Below are positions 36,470 to 47,616 of a DNA stretch of 64,000 bases, one piece after another. The notes beneath the pieces are model-generated. The model was not told the origin of the DNA, ran no database searches, and worked only from the letters and a program-made list of their open reading frames with translations. A program made the translations under genes and the position numbers. The first letter of the stretch is position 1; every line of letters starts with the position of its first letter. This stretch comes from Diphasiastrum complanatum (Eukaryota > Streptophyta > Lycopodiopsida > Lycopodiales > Lycopodiaceae). The DNA is taken from NCBI GenBank assembly GCA_029204225.1, contig CM055094.1:32661841-32725840 (forward strand), read 5' to 3'.

Positions 36470-39400
36470 GAAGTAGTGCCGGTCCCTCGGCACTCTGCAA
36501 GTTTAGTAGAGCGTTTTCTTTGCCCGCCTTTGCTGGATGAGGTAGGTGGTGATGTCTTCCATAAAGTTGAGGCGGTCCAATTTCTTCAAGTCTTTTGGCA
36601 TGTGAAGAGACTTATGGGCCCCTCTAACTATTGTCAAATTTTGGTAGATCTAACTTGGGTGTTCTTTTCTCATGATGAGCACATGTTTGGAATCGGCGTG
36701 TCCATGGGTCACCCTGAAGCGCAGCTCAGTAATAGACACGAGCTATTGGCAACTGATCTTCGATTTTGTCTGAAGGTAGCCCCTTATTAACATTAAAGAA
36801 CATGGATGGGAGAAAATTGTCCCATTTAATTTCGATTCCCATCAGATGTTCCAAGTCCCGGGCGTAAGTGGCTGCCGCGCGGACTGTTGGATCAGGGCTA
36901 TTTATATATTGGTTGGCGAACGCGGTGAGAGCCCTTCTGGCGTCTACAGCCATAGTCCACCCATATTTTGATGGTATTACCGGCCAATTGAAATTATGCA
37001 GTGTGATCTTGTCTAGAGGGCTGTCGCATTCCGCCCATTTGGATCTTCGTGGACATGGCAGGAAGTGCGCACTCACCCGTAATTGTTGTGGACTCGTCAC
37101 ATAGGCCCTGATGGCCACAGGGTCTCTTTCGAACAATTGCTGACGCCACTCTGGTTGTGGTTGGAGGGTGGGTAATACTTGTAGTTCGTTGCCCTTGATT
37201 GTCTGAGCAGAAAACGATATCTACCAGCCGTCTCTTGATGACTCGTGGAGAAACTTTGATAGAAATTCGTTGATTTTCTCCTCCACAGACTTTGGTCTTC
37301 GAAAGGCCCAGCTGGCAGATATCATGCGCGAACCTCTGGATGATGTGGCTTGGCTTTGGCTGGTAGTTGTGCCTTGGCCTTGGTCTCACATTTTAGCAAC
37401 TGTATCCGTCTGCCCTTGGTCCTGGCCTTCGGACCCTTGATCTTGTTGAAATCCCCCTGGTGCCAACTGGCTTTGGCCTTGGCTTGTATTGGCCTGTGCA
37501 ACGTCAAAAGTAGGTGGTGGTGGAATTACCATGGGGGTGGCCTGGGCCTTCGTTTCCATGAATTTCTGGCAGGCCTTGAGGGCTTGCTTGGCCTGAGTGA
37601 GCTCATGCGTTGCGCTTGTTCGATATTTGTTGAACTCTGCCTGGTAGTTGTTTAAGGTTTGGCTATAAACCTACACCTGACGCCATAGAAGATTCATTTC
37701 TGATTGAGAAAGCGGCCTTGAGTCCGATGCAGGTTGAGCTAACCAGACGAGCTTTTCTTCTTGTAGGGCTTTGACTTTCGTCCCCAGGCACGTATTCTCT
37801 GCTTCCAAAAGATTTAGTTGCACCTGGATGGGAGCAAGCCATTGGGACGCTTCAGATTGAAGCTCCCGCACCTGTGTGGATGCCTCTGTCAGCGCTTTGG
37901 AGAGGCTTTGAATATAGTTGTTGAGGCCCTCCTCCTTCTGCTGCAGTTTGGCAATCTCCTGGTGCCCTGCTTGTTCGTGTTGTTGAGCCAAAATCAGCTC
38001 TTGCTGCAGTTTGGTGAGGTCTGCTCTGCAACTATGTGTTACTCGTCGCCAAGTGTGGTACCCTGCTTTCTAGAATGGCTTTGTCCTCTACCGCATCCAA
38101 GATGTATTTCCCCAGAGTTTTGTACACCATCATTAGATCTGTGAGAGTAGCCGGTACACTGGCACTGTTCAGGGCTTGTGTTGTATCGGCCCCGATGACT
38201 TGTGGAGTACCATCGTCATTGTCTTCTATTAGGTTCTCATTGGACCTGATGCCATCTGGGGAGGTAGGATTAACCTGATCTGGCGATGGTGCAAACACTG
38301 TTTGGACAAATGCGTCATCAGGCAACGGTTGGTTGTCCTCGGCAACCTTTGTTGGCGAAGCGGGTGGGGTTTGAGAAGCAACTGTGGAAACAAGGGTGAG
38401 GACGGTTTGTCCGAACGAGAGGATGGGAGGAACAGAAGGGAACTAGAGGGTGGTGTGGAGTATGGAAGAAGGTGAGGATGGAGCAGAAAGCATCTGGCAT
38501 GGGGGTGAAAAATTGATGACTTGCATCCACGCCAGAGTGTCGGGAGACAATTGAGAATCAGAAGGATTGAATGGAATGAAAGCAATGGTGGCAGTAGGAG
38601 TGATGGAAGATGCGATGATGATGGATGGAGTAGTGACTACTGGAAGAGAAATAGGAGTGGTATCAGCAGAAGAAATGAGAATGGAGACAGAAACAGATGT
38701 GGATGGAATATGAATAGAGGTGGCGACAACAGAAATTGGAGTGGGGGATTGCACGAAAGAAGAAGTGGTGGTTGTTGATGGGGTGGTTAGTGTGGCAGTA
38801 GAGGTGCATCTTCAGGTAGCAGGTGGAGATGTGGATGTAGAGGCAGCGCCACACATTCGTTTGTTGGCCATTGTGTTAATAACTGCAGGTTGGGAGGAGG
38901 TGGATGCTTGAGATGGTGGAATAAAGGCTAGTATGTGGCACGAGGGTAGACAAAAGCGATGAGCGTTGGAAACCGTGCACTTTCACCTCGAGAAGTGTGT
39001 AAGAAAAGTTACACAACAGAGGGCCTGCTGCGATACGCGCACGGTTGTTGGGTTTGATGGAGTTGGTTAGTTCTCAAATAAGGAAGCTGTGCCAGTCGTA
39101 TGGCACAACGGAGGGACCAGGGAATTTCAGAAAGGATTCCACTATCTGACTCAGCAGCTTAGACTAGATTCTGTCTTCGCGAAATATTGAAATAACCAGA
39201 AAGTTATTCAACAGATGCATAGCTGCCTGAATGATGGGTTCTGTGATAGCCTCTATCAGGTAACCATTGTTAGTCTGTATGGGAATTTTTGGTGCAGTTT
39301 GGGTGACGAAAGGTTTAATCAGACTTTTGGCATTGCGATGGGAGAAGGGCTGACGATCACCGGACATAATGCCAATGGTAACCATCGAGTCGGCATTAAT

Positions 39401-39670
39401 TCTAACCTTGTACATGGTATCTTGGTACATGAAGTGGAAACAAGTTTTTTCCTCATCCCAGGTGGCGTAAGCGTGAAGGGCGAGGCCCATGTTAATCTCA
39501 GAATGGAAGAGCACTAGGTAAAAACCCATTGTCGCTAGAAGTGGACCGACTGTCTATAGCCATGGTTGGATCAGAGCGTCAGAGGGTAGAGGCCAAATCT
39601 GTCTGGCCTCAGAGATGTCACGCTGGATCACCTGTTTGGCACCAGAGTTTTCAGAGGATGAGGAGGCCAT
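36470..39670 (-). pseudogene. post-pol accessory ORF of G1- (N-domain, S/T/P linker, coiled coil, C-domain), decayed
   Basis: From ATG 39670 (MASSSSENSGAKQVIQRD). The N-domain runs to 39164 with a TAG at codon 39 (39554-39556), followed by ATMGFYLVLFHSEINMG and HAYATWDEEKTCFHFMYQD. A Ser/Thr/Pro-rich stretch (about 38866-38400) and an acidic part (38325-38032) follow. The heptad region 37991-37671 is Gln/Glu/Leu-rich (EIAKLQQKEEGLNNYIQSL). A Pro/Gln-rich link leads to a C-domain (37390-36726: YVTSPQQLRVSAHFLPCP, GWTMAVDARRALTAFANQ). Pieces lie in different frames, with several stops. There is no signal peptide or membrane helix, so it is not an envelope protein as far as I can see. A homologue of the N-domain occupies the same place in G2 (63342 onward). 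Confidence 0.55.
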
Positions 39671-39923
39671 GCTAGCAGTGATCATTAGAGGTTAAAAAAT
39701 TGGAAAGAACGGTGGAAAATAGAAAAGGGTGTGGAAACGACAAAAAACTGTGAATAACGAGTGTTGGATGACAAGAAGTGTAGTTCAGAGCGCAGATTGG
39801 TGTTCAGTATGATCAGATGATAGCTGGTAGGAAGTTTGGTCGCAAACAGAGAACTTGGTAATTTCAGTGTAAATTTTGGTAGAGCTTCGCAAGCAAAAGT
39901 GACAAATGACTCAAATTCAGCCC

Positions 39924-39930
39924 TTATATA
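39924..39930 (-). promoter_or_regulatory. TATA box before the G1- accessory ORF
   Basis: The minus strand reads TATATAA within GCACTCTAAATTCCACTATA, 254 bases before ATG 39670. The surrounding block (from GCACTCTAAATTC through GAGTCATTTG to AGCTCTACCAAAATTT) is conserved at 63030-63110 in G2, at the same place relative to its accessory ORF. Confidence 0.6.
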
Positions 39931-40024
39931 GTGGAATTTAGAGTGCGTATTAGGTGAAATCCACTTTTCCTTGTTCAATTCCACCCAAATTTTGGCAGTC
40001 ACCTTCTTCACAAAATTCTAAGAT

Positions 40025-40340
40025 CTCAGGGAAGTCTGCAAGAGTTCAGAAGGTGATTTGACTACTATGCGAAGGTTCTGCGAGGGTTTAGGCTGTTTGC
40101 GAGGGTTCAACTCTCGCGGGAAGTGATCTCTCGCACAACTTATTCCTGTGATTGGATTTTCAAGATCAGACCATGTAGGTAGGCTAATTTCACTGCTCTG
40201 ATTCCATTTAGGCACCTTCTGAGGGTTGGTAAGATGATCTTGAGGCTCTGCGAGGGTTCTAAAAATTCAGCTTCTGGGAACTCTCGCATACACTAAAAAA
40301 TGATGATTCCTCCATCAGGAACTCTTGCAGAGATTTTCAT
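40025..40340 (-). other. CTCGCAGA-type motif cluster between pol and accessory ORF
   Basis: Both orientations of the leader motif recur: CTGCAAGAGTTC, TGCGAAGGTTCTGCGAGGG, GCGAGGGTTCAACTCTCGCG (a perfect-looking inverted pair), CTCTGCGAGGGTTC and AACTCTTGCAGAG. The remaining 40341-40764 has no coding content. Confidence 0.65.
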
Positions 40341-40764
40341 GGATGCATCTGAGTCATATCTGGTGACTGCCCAAGTTTCAAGAGCTATCTCCCAGGAGAT
40401 CTCAAAAAATAATGAAAAAAGTGCTCTTTCAGAGTTTTTTTAGATGAGATCTCGAGATGTTCTGAGTTTTAACTTTTGTAAACTGGTAATCAGCTTCATC
40501 CATGCTTGATCTGACTATTGGTGGTTCTCTGGAAGTTCTGATAGATACTTGGTAGTAGATCCATCAGTCAGTCTGATGATCTGCTTCCTTCTTGATCCTA
40601 TTTGGATCTGGATCCTTCTTGGATTCTGATGGATTTTTCTGATCTTGCCAGATCTGCTGAATCCAGATGGATCTAGCTTGATTTGACTTGACCTTATTAG
40701 ATCTAGTAGTGATGGTTTAGTAGAATAGCTTTTCATAACGTGCCATTGCCAATCTGGATCTATC

Positions 40765-41941
40765 TTACTGCGGTGGCCAGTGTTTGTGCAACCGGCTACC
40801 GTTGATGGGTGTATCGAATGGTGTCCCATCTAGTTTTTCCAAATTCATGGCTCCATATTTAAGAATTTTCTTGATCCTATAAGGACCTTTGCTTGTAAAT
40901 TTTAACTTTCTCTTGATTGCCTTGGTTTTATACATCAGGACCACATCTCCGGAGCAAAGATCCTTCTTTTGTAACCTACGATCATACCATGCCTTGCGTC
41001 ATTTTTTTTTCAGCTGCCAGTGCGTGCACAACTAGTAAGCGTGTTTCATAGAGTTTATGCAAAGATTTGTGGCGTAGTTGTAGAGATTTGGAATCATTAA
41101 GACGTTGCATGGTGGCAATCCTTAATGAAGGAACTAAAAACTCTACTGGCATTACAACATCCTGACCATATACCAATTGGAAGGGTGTTTGATCAGTGCT
41201 TCCTTTATATGCTATCTTGAATGCCCACAGTGCAGCATGCAACTTATGTTCCCAATCCGATCTGCTAGCTTCAACTGTTTTTGTGAGCACGCTACACAGG
41301 ATCTTATTGGATGATTCTGCTTGCCCATTACCATGAGGATAATAAGGCGTACTAGTTCTGTGGATCACGAAGAATTCCTCCAACAGGACCTTGATGGTCT
41401 CATTGATGAAATGGCTTCCGCAATTGCTGACTAGCTCCACCGGGCATCCGAAGCGTATAATGATATTTTTATAAAAGAACTTGGCAGTGGTCCTAGCATC
41501 AGCTACTCTGACTGCCTTAGCTTCGACCCATTTGGTGAGGTAGTCTATGGCTACGATTATGTATCGAGCCTGGGAACTCCTTGCTGCAGGGTGAATTGGA
41601 CCGATGTAATCCAATCCCCACTTTTCGAATGGTGCTTGGCCTAAGACCGGGTGTAGTAAGTCATAATTCAATCTCGTTGGTCTCTTTGCCCTTTGGCACA
41701 CATCGCACTTTTTCAAGTATTCCTCTGTATCCTTATGAATTGTTGGCCACCAACATCTTGATTGCAAAATCTTGCGAACTATAATATCAGATGCAAAATG
41801 ACCCCCACCCATGCCTTCATGTGAAAGCGAAATGATCTGGGTGGCCTCATGAGGAAGAATACACTGCCGAAGAATTCCATCTGGACCTCTTCGATACAAC
41901 TGGCCGGCAATCAGCTGATAAGATCTAGCCTTTAAGATCAA
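40765..41941 (-). pseudogene. pol: G1- integrase
   Basis: It begins in the zinc domain (HEGMGGGHF...KKCDVCQRAKRP; the HHCC pattern is present). The catalytic core has the first Asp in GLDYIGPI. The second catalytic Asp is replaced by Asn (LVSNCGSHF, where LVSDxGxHF is usual), and the Glu is present (NGQAESSNK). So the D,D,E triad reads D,N,E and the enzyme should be inactive. A one-base slip in a run of A near 41010 breaks the frame. The C-terminal part, with GDVVLMYKTKAIKRKLKF and ending LHKHWPPQ at TAA 40765-40767, lies in the next frame. Confidence 0.85.
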
Positions 41942-42520
41942 TTTCTGCTATTCCGCCTTTGGTAAAGATTTGTCTGGTTGGTCCCGCATTAGATATTCAA
42001 CAATGTCGGCAGCCCATTCTGGTACTATGTCCATGTAAAATAAGACAGCATCTGCTAGCTCATCATTGGGTTGGGTTGCAATCTCCTTCCCTTTGATTTG
42101 TGACACGTGATCTGCCATGTAATGTTGTTTTCCCTTGCAAACTACTATCCGAAAATCAAACTCCATAGTAGAAGTAGCCATCTGCTGATTCTTCCGGTGT
42201 TGCAAGTTTTATTAACGAGATAGAGCAAGGGTTGATGGTCTGTATAAAAAACAAAATGTGTGGCCATCAAGTAGTGTCAAAATTTCTTAACAAAATAGAT
42301 CATTGCCAATGCTTCCTGCTCTATGGTTGAATAACTCATTTTGGTATCACTGAGCTATCGGCTTGCAAATCGGATTGAAAAATCCTTTTGTTGTTCACTT
42401 GGCTGGGTTAAGACTGCTCCAACTGCATACTTTGATGCGTCTGTATGCACGTGGAACTCAATGGACCAATTGGGTGGGTGTAAGATTGGTGCTGAAACCA
42501 ATGCATCCTTAAGCTTCTAA
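41942..42520 (-). pseudogene. pol: G1- RNase H
   Basis: Decayed gypsy RNase H read across frames: FHVHTDASKYAVGAVL (first Asp), YSTIEQEALAM (Glu), FYTDHQPLLYL (Asp), then GKQHYMADHVSQIKGKE. Four or more stops and a frameshift near 42210 interrupt it. The connection to integrase follows (DIVPEWAADIVEYL). Confidence 0.8.
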
Positions 42521-43406
42521 AAAGCCTTTAGGGATTCCTCGTTCCAATGTGGATCCATTGTGAGTTTGTAAATTGGTCGGGCTAACTCCGCAAAATCAAG
42601 AATGAAGATCCTATAATAGTTAGCATGACCCATGAAAATGTAGACCTCGCGGATCGTCCCCGGTGGTGGTAGATCAACAATGATCCTGATCTTAGATAGG
42701 TCTGCGGCGATCCCGTGTCTTGACACTATATGGCCAGGAATCAAGCCATGTGTCACCCAGAATTGACATTTTTTTGAATTCAAGGAGATCTGGTATTCAC
42801 GACATTTTTGTAACACCTTCTCCAAGTTGGATAAGTGTTCTAAGTCTGGTCCATGCACGCACAAATCGTCCAAGAAAATTTCTAGAAATTTTTGCAAATA
42901 ATCTTTGAATGTCATCTGCATGACTCGCTGGAAAGTTCTTGGGGCATTGCAAAGTCCAAATGGCATCACTTTATAGGCATAGGTTTTCCATTCCGTGGCG
43001 AATGTTGTTTTGTGTTGGTCCTAGGGGGCTATCTTCACCTGATTGTAGCCACTGAAGCCATCCAGAAAACTATAGACTTCGGCGGTAGCTACCCTGTCGA
43101 GGACACTATCCGTAAATGGTAAAAAAAAATGGTCCTTTTTGGTGATTGCATTTAGCGGCTTTAGATTCACACAAATCCGCATTTTGCCATTCTTCTTGGG
43201 TACTATAACTATCGGTGATACCCATTCCGTGTGTTCGACAACTCCTGATTGATCAATTCTGTATAATTCATGTTGCAGCGGTAGTAACGGCTTACCTTGG
43301 GGACTGCTCCGTCCACCAAGGGTATGATGTGTTGGACTTCTATTGGTGGAATGCCCTTAAGATCACTATAACTCCAGGCAAAACAGTCTTTATACTCCAG
43401 CAACAA
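42517..43406 (-). pseudogene. pol: G1- reverse transcriptase
   Basis: The 5' part is broken (EYKDCFAWSYSDLKGIPP, then PKKNGKMRICV and YSFLDGFSGYN in shifted frames). The 3' part is open from 42969: VMPFGLCNAPRTFQRVMQ, then FLDDLCVHG (the polymerase Asp pair, FLDD in place of YLDD) and KCQFWVTHGLIPGHIVS. A homologous plus-strand stretch is at 51700-52060. Confidence 0.85.
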
Positions 43407-44158
43407 TGATCGTAGTCTCTTGAACTATGTGGGTGTTAACTGCCCTCCCACATGCACTATCTTTTCTTCTTCACCTGGCTCAGCAAGGTTCATCGGCTAT
43501 GTTCGCGCAGGTCCCTCGAAGACTTGTTCCGCTGGTGCCTGACTTTGATCAGTTTCTCTCTGGGCTTGAGGCATCATAATTACCACGTCGTCCAAGGTAT
43601 AGTTCTTGAAAGTCTCAGGCATCTCGTGAACTGGCGCTCATCGAGATTCCTCTTTTAGCATATTGATCTTAGCCCAACTGGTCATTTTTTGATTTTCTGT
43701 CACCTGTGTAGAAGATGACACTGTATTTGAGTCCAACTTAATTGACTTCAAGAATTTCAATACTTTATTTTTGTTTTTTTTTGTCATCTTGGTGGATTCG
43801 TCCTTGTTATCCTTCATCGGGACTGCCGTGACATTCACCTCATGGTTGTGAATATCCACATCCAATGTAGCTATTGCCTCAACTGGTAGATCACTCCAAC
43901 GGATCACCTGGTTGTAGCGCTGCTTCAACTGATTCTTCTTATTCGTAGGTTCCTTGGGTGGATCCTTGAGACTTTTGCCATAGCAGACTTTTGCGGTGGT
44001 TGAGCTGGTACTTTCTTGATTCCGTAACAATCTGGGTCCATGTGGTGTAAGACCTGTTCATCAGTCAGCTCAATCTCTTTATTATAAGTTAGAGCATGTT
44101 GCCAAGGGACCAAATCATCGTCCATTGGGTTCTCAATAGGTTCCGCTGACAGCCATGC
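43407..44158 (-). pseudogene. G1- protease-RT linker region
   Basis: Two overlapping minus-strand frames (44125-43925 and 44030-43638) are rich in Lys/Thr/Asp (STKMTKKNKNKVLKFLK, LTDEQVLHHMDPDCYG). They match no enzyme domain and are read as the spacer between protease and RT. A frameshift joins them. Confidence 0.5.
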
Positions 44159-44920
44159 TCATATCATGACATCCGTCTCTGAATGATAGTGACCCCCCTC
44201 GGCTGCCCTTGGGCAATCAATCGTGTGATCTGTCGTGGATGATCCGTCATCAGCCTTGGGTGCAATAGGTTTCACCTCCCATTTGGTTGGATCAACCTTT
44301 ACAGCCTGCTCTCTATTCTCGAAGGTGAGTTTTCCCGTACCCCAGTTTTGCACTACTTGCGCAGTCCTCAACCATGGTCTTCCCAGTAAAACACGGTATG
44401 TAGATGGAGATTCAGGTATATCCATGACTACAAAAGTAATCACAAACTGCATGCCAACTATCTTTACAGGGATATCGGCAACTTCACCTTTTAGTTTTAC
44501 ACAAGATTGATCTGCTAGCTTGATGGCAAATCTTGCTGGCTTCAATCCTTGTAAACCCCATTTTTCGTACAAAGTAGTGGAGATCAAATTGAAACCCGAT
44601 CCTCCATCTACCATTGTCGCCTCATCCTCGTATCTCTTGTGTTTGATTGGCAAAGTGATGTTGTGTTCCTCACTTTTCCATGCTACTCCGATGTGGAGGA
44701 TGTTACTTGTTTCTTCATAGCCTGTACAATACATGGGCTCAAGCACTATTGGATCCTCATCCGCTTTGGCCCATTCAACTAGAAGTCTTTTCGCTTGTGG
44801 TGCAATCTGCAATAGTTCTCCGAGTGGTAAACTAACACGGCTTGACAGTAAAAGTGCAAGCCTTTCAGTGTGTGGTTCCTCGGGCTCCACCATGTGGAAA
44901 GGTGGTTCATGTTCGTGCAA
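44159..44920 (-). pseudogene. pol: G1- protease region
   Basis: A 253-codon open frame. It contains the retropepsin-like site MVDGGSGFNLIS (DGG in place of the usual D-S/T-G) and the flap/C-terminal signature YRVLLGRPWLRTAQ. The region before it (CTGYEETSNILHIGV) is gag-protease linker. It is the longest undamaged frame in this element, but its neighbours on both sides are frameshifted. Confidence 0.8.
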
Positions 44921-45094
44921 CCGTTCGTTTTGATCAGTGCGCAGTGGTGAGCCCGTTTGCGGTTCTCGTTCGACACCAACTGGAGGTTCCGTAGGATTAT
45001 TTTTTTCTTGCTCTTTTTCCTCTGTTTGTGCTTTTTGTACCCAGTGTCTTATTTTCTGGTACTATATTCTTTCTTCTCTCACATTCAGATATGG

Positions 45095-45694
45095 CGTTGA
45101 AGTTGAGGGATTGTTGTCAGTGACCGATGGTGGTGGTGAGAGAGCCACTTCCTTCCTCTTCTGTGTTCATGTAACAGCTAACACAGGAGCGTGGAATTGT
45201 CGTCCTTCCGATGGCATCCCTGCTGGAACTGCTGGTTGCTGTATTGCAATGAAGTTCAGAGGTGCACTGGTTCTAGCTTTAAATGGACAATTCTTGTAAC
45301 AGTGTCCATAACCACATTCTTGACAAAAGTATGTATGTTGTCTCTTGTAGGAACATTCCACAATTCTGTGTCCTTCGCCGCATCCGTAGCAGCCATAGTT
45401 TCTTCCGCCTTGTTGCTGAGTTTGAGCTGCATAGGCCGTAACATATTCATTTATGGAAGGATCCATAAATGGTTCATCAAGTTTGTACCATTGCTACTGC
45501 TCAGGTTGAGGTGGCATTTGCATCTCTGGTTCTGCTGCTGTCAGGTTTACGTGGGCCACTTATTGATTGGTTGGCCCTGGTGGAGCAGGTAAGGCCATAT
45601 GCTGTGGGTGATTTGGTGCATGGTACCTTGAGTTAGAATTAAAGTTAGAATCACTATGTTACTGTACTGTGGGTTCTATCAGTGGATAAGGATC
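45095..45694 (-). pseudogene. gag: G1- gag C-terminal part with two zinc knuckles
   Basis: Two adjacent knuckles, CYGCGEGHRIVEC and CQECGYGHCYKNC, both spaced CX2CX3HX4C, which is one residue shorter than the standard retroviral pattern. The preceding Gln/Pro-rich part matches the end of G1+ gag. Sequence stops at about 45694, where C5 begins. Confidence 0.75.
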
Positions 45695-45906
45695 AGTTGG
45701 CCTCGCTACGAGGCAAGTCGACGGGACACGCGTCCCGCCAACGGAAACCTGGGTCATGCATGGGTTGCCTGAGTGAACAACTATATGTACAATGTAATTT
45801 CATTTTGAAAAATACAGTTGCTATGTGAGCTTGCTGAGGAGAGTGATTTTCTGTCTATGTTTCTATGTAGCATGATCTGTGTTCCTGTGCAAAGCAAATT
45901 CTAAGT

Positions 45907-45918
45907 TGGTATCAGAGC
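45907..45918 (+). other. primer-binding site of C5
   Basis: TGGTATCAGAGC, the copia initiator Met-tRNA site. The LTR edge just before it does not end in a clean CA, so the LTR boundary stays uncertain. Confidence 0.85.
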
Positions 45919-47043
45919 CGTACAGGGAGTGTACACAGTATAGTGTCGCCATTGAAGAGAGCTTCGGGAGAACTGTCTTCTGAGAGTTCGGGGTTTTACG
46001 GCGGGTTGAAGACGGAAAGAGAAGCACTGGTGCACGGTTTCTAATTTATAGAGGCTTGCTAAGCTCAACAGAGGGATTATTAGCCTGTGCATAGCATCAA
46101 ACAGGAAAAAATTTGGTGAAAAATTGACAATTCGAAGCCAGCTGAAAATTGAAACCGGACTTGGGGTTACGGTTTTTATACATAATTGGTGATTTCTTCA
46201 TTGTTTGTGCACCGTTTTGGATGCCGTAAGGACAGGAAGGAAGCTAATCAGACTGTCAATCAGCCATGGAGAGATTCTGAGGTTTATGTCAGATATTTTT
46301 CTCCAGACAGTTAACCTAGCAGATTTGCAGTAAAAAGGTGAGAAAAAAGCCACTTTGTCAAGTTGAGCTAAAATCACCGTTTCTCCGCGGAATTTCCTGA
46401 CTGAATACTCTGCAGTCATAAATTCAGTAGGGCAACCCTACTCCAGGCCTCAGATCATGCTCAAAATGATCCACAAGAGATCTTGATCTGATAGTTTTCA
46501 GAGAAGGGAGACGCGGCCGCAGGCAGGGAAGTCGCGGGCTGTTTGCACGCCCAACGCGATGAACAACTCAGTGTACCGAAGATCATAGCGTCTGCAAGAG
46601 TTTGGTTCGATGTCCAGATGTACTTTGAACCTTTAGATGAGGTGTCTAATGAATCAACGGTCCAGAATCTGTGATGGGAGAGAAATTTGAACCACAAGAT
46701 TTGGTTCAGCCATTGGATGAGCTTTGAACAGTGCCCTGAAGAATTGAAGTGCATTCTGGCCTTCAACTTCATTAAAAATTTTCATACTGAAAGTTGAGTT
46801 GGGTCCCTTCACAAGTGAAGAGTGAAGTTTCTTCAAAGTGAAGAAACAGTTCAAAAGCTAGAAAAGTCCCTTTTTTTGGGTCCTTTGCCCGAGGCAACGC
46901 CGATTTGGCTTTCAAATTGGTGGAAAACCGGCGAGTGGCCTGGTAAGAAAAAAAGTGTAGGTCATTATTTTCAACTTTTGACATCACTGTTGGCCTCGAC
47001 ATACTGTTCTTAGCCAAAGGTAGAAGTTTCAAGCAGTTTTGTG
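45919..47043 (+). other. C5 leader
   Basis: 1.1 kb before gag. Only short antisense frames are present, none with recognisable motifs. Confidence 0.5.
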
Positions 47044-47616
47044 ATGGCAAACATGGGAGAGTCCATTTTGAGTGAAAGTAGCAAATTGGACGGGATTTCC
47101 AACTATGTAGTGTGGAAATTCAAAATGAAAAACATACTGATGGAGAAAGATGTGTGGGAAGTCATCACAGGTGATGAGAGAAGGTCGTCAAATGAAGCAG
47201 ACATCAAAGTGTTCGACAAAAAGATGAGGAAAGCTTTGACCTTCATTAACTTGTCAGTGAAGGATCACATCATTACTCACATTTGATATGCTATTACACC
47301 TAGATAGGCATGGGATGTGCTAAAGGAGCAGTTCGAGACGTCAAATCTGTCAAGAATCATATTTCTGAAATCAAAGTTGAATAGTGCCCGCATGGAGCAA
47401 GGAGAGCACATTCAGACGTACATGACCAGAATCAAGACAATGAGAGATGAACTGCATTCTATTGGAGAGTGCATACGTGATGTGGAGCTAGTGCATAATG
47501 CATTATGCGGCATTGCAGAACCCTATCAGATGTTTGTGAGCGGAATAACATCAAGAGAAAGATTGCCAACCTTTGATGAGCTCACAGGAATCTTGATGCA
47601 GGAAGAGCAACGATGA
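47044..47616 (+). pseudogene. gag: C5 gag
   Basis: ATG 47044 (MANMGESILSESSKLDGISN) opens the copia gag pattern, with VVWKFKMKNILMEKDVW. A TGA at 47284 and a TAG near 47305 break it. The later part (QYMTRIKTMRDEL-like region and LPTFDELTGILMQEEQR) is open to TGA 47614-47616. Confidence 0.85.

Noticed and set aside
36470-39670. Envelope gene, suggested by position after pol
   Set aside because: No signal peptide, transmembrane segment or cleavage-site pattern seen; coiled coil and S/T/P-rich parts fit an accessory protein better.
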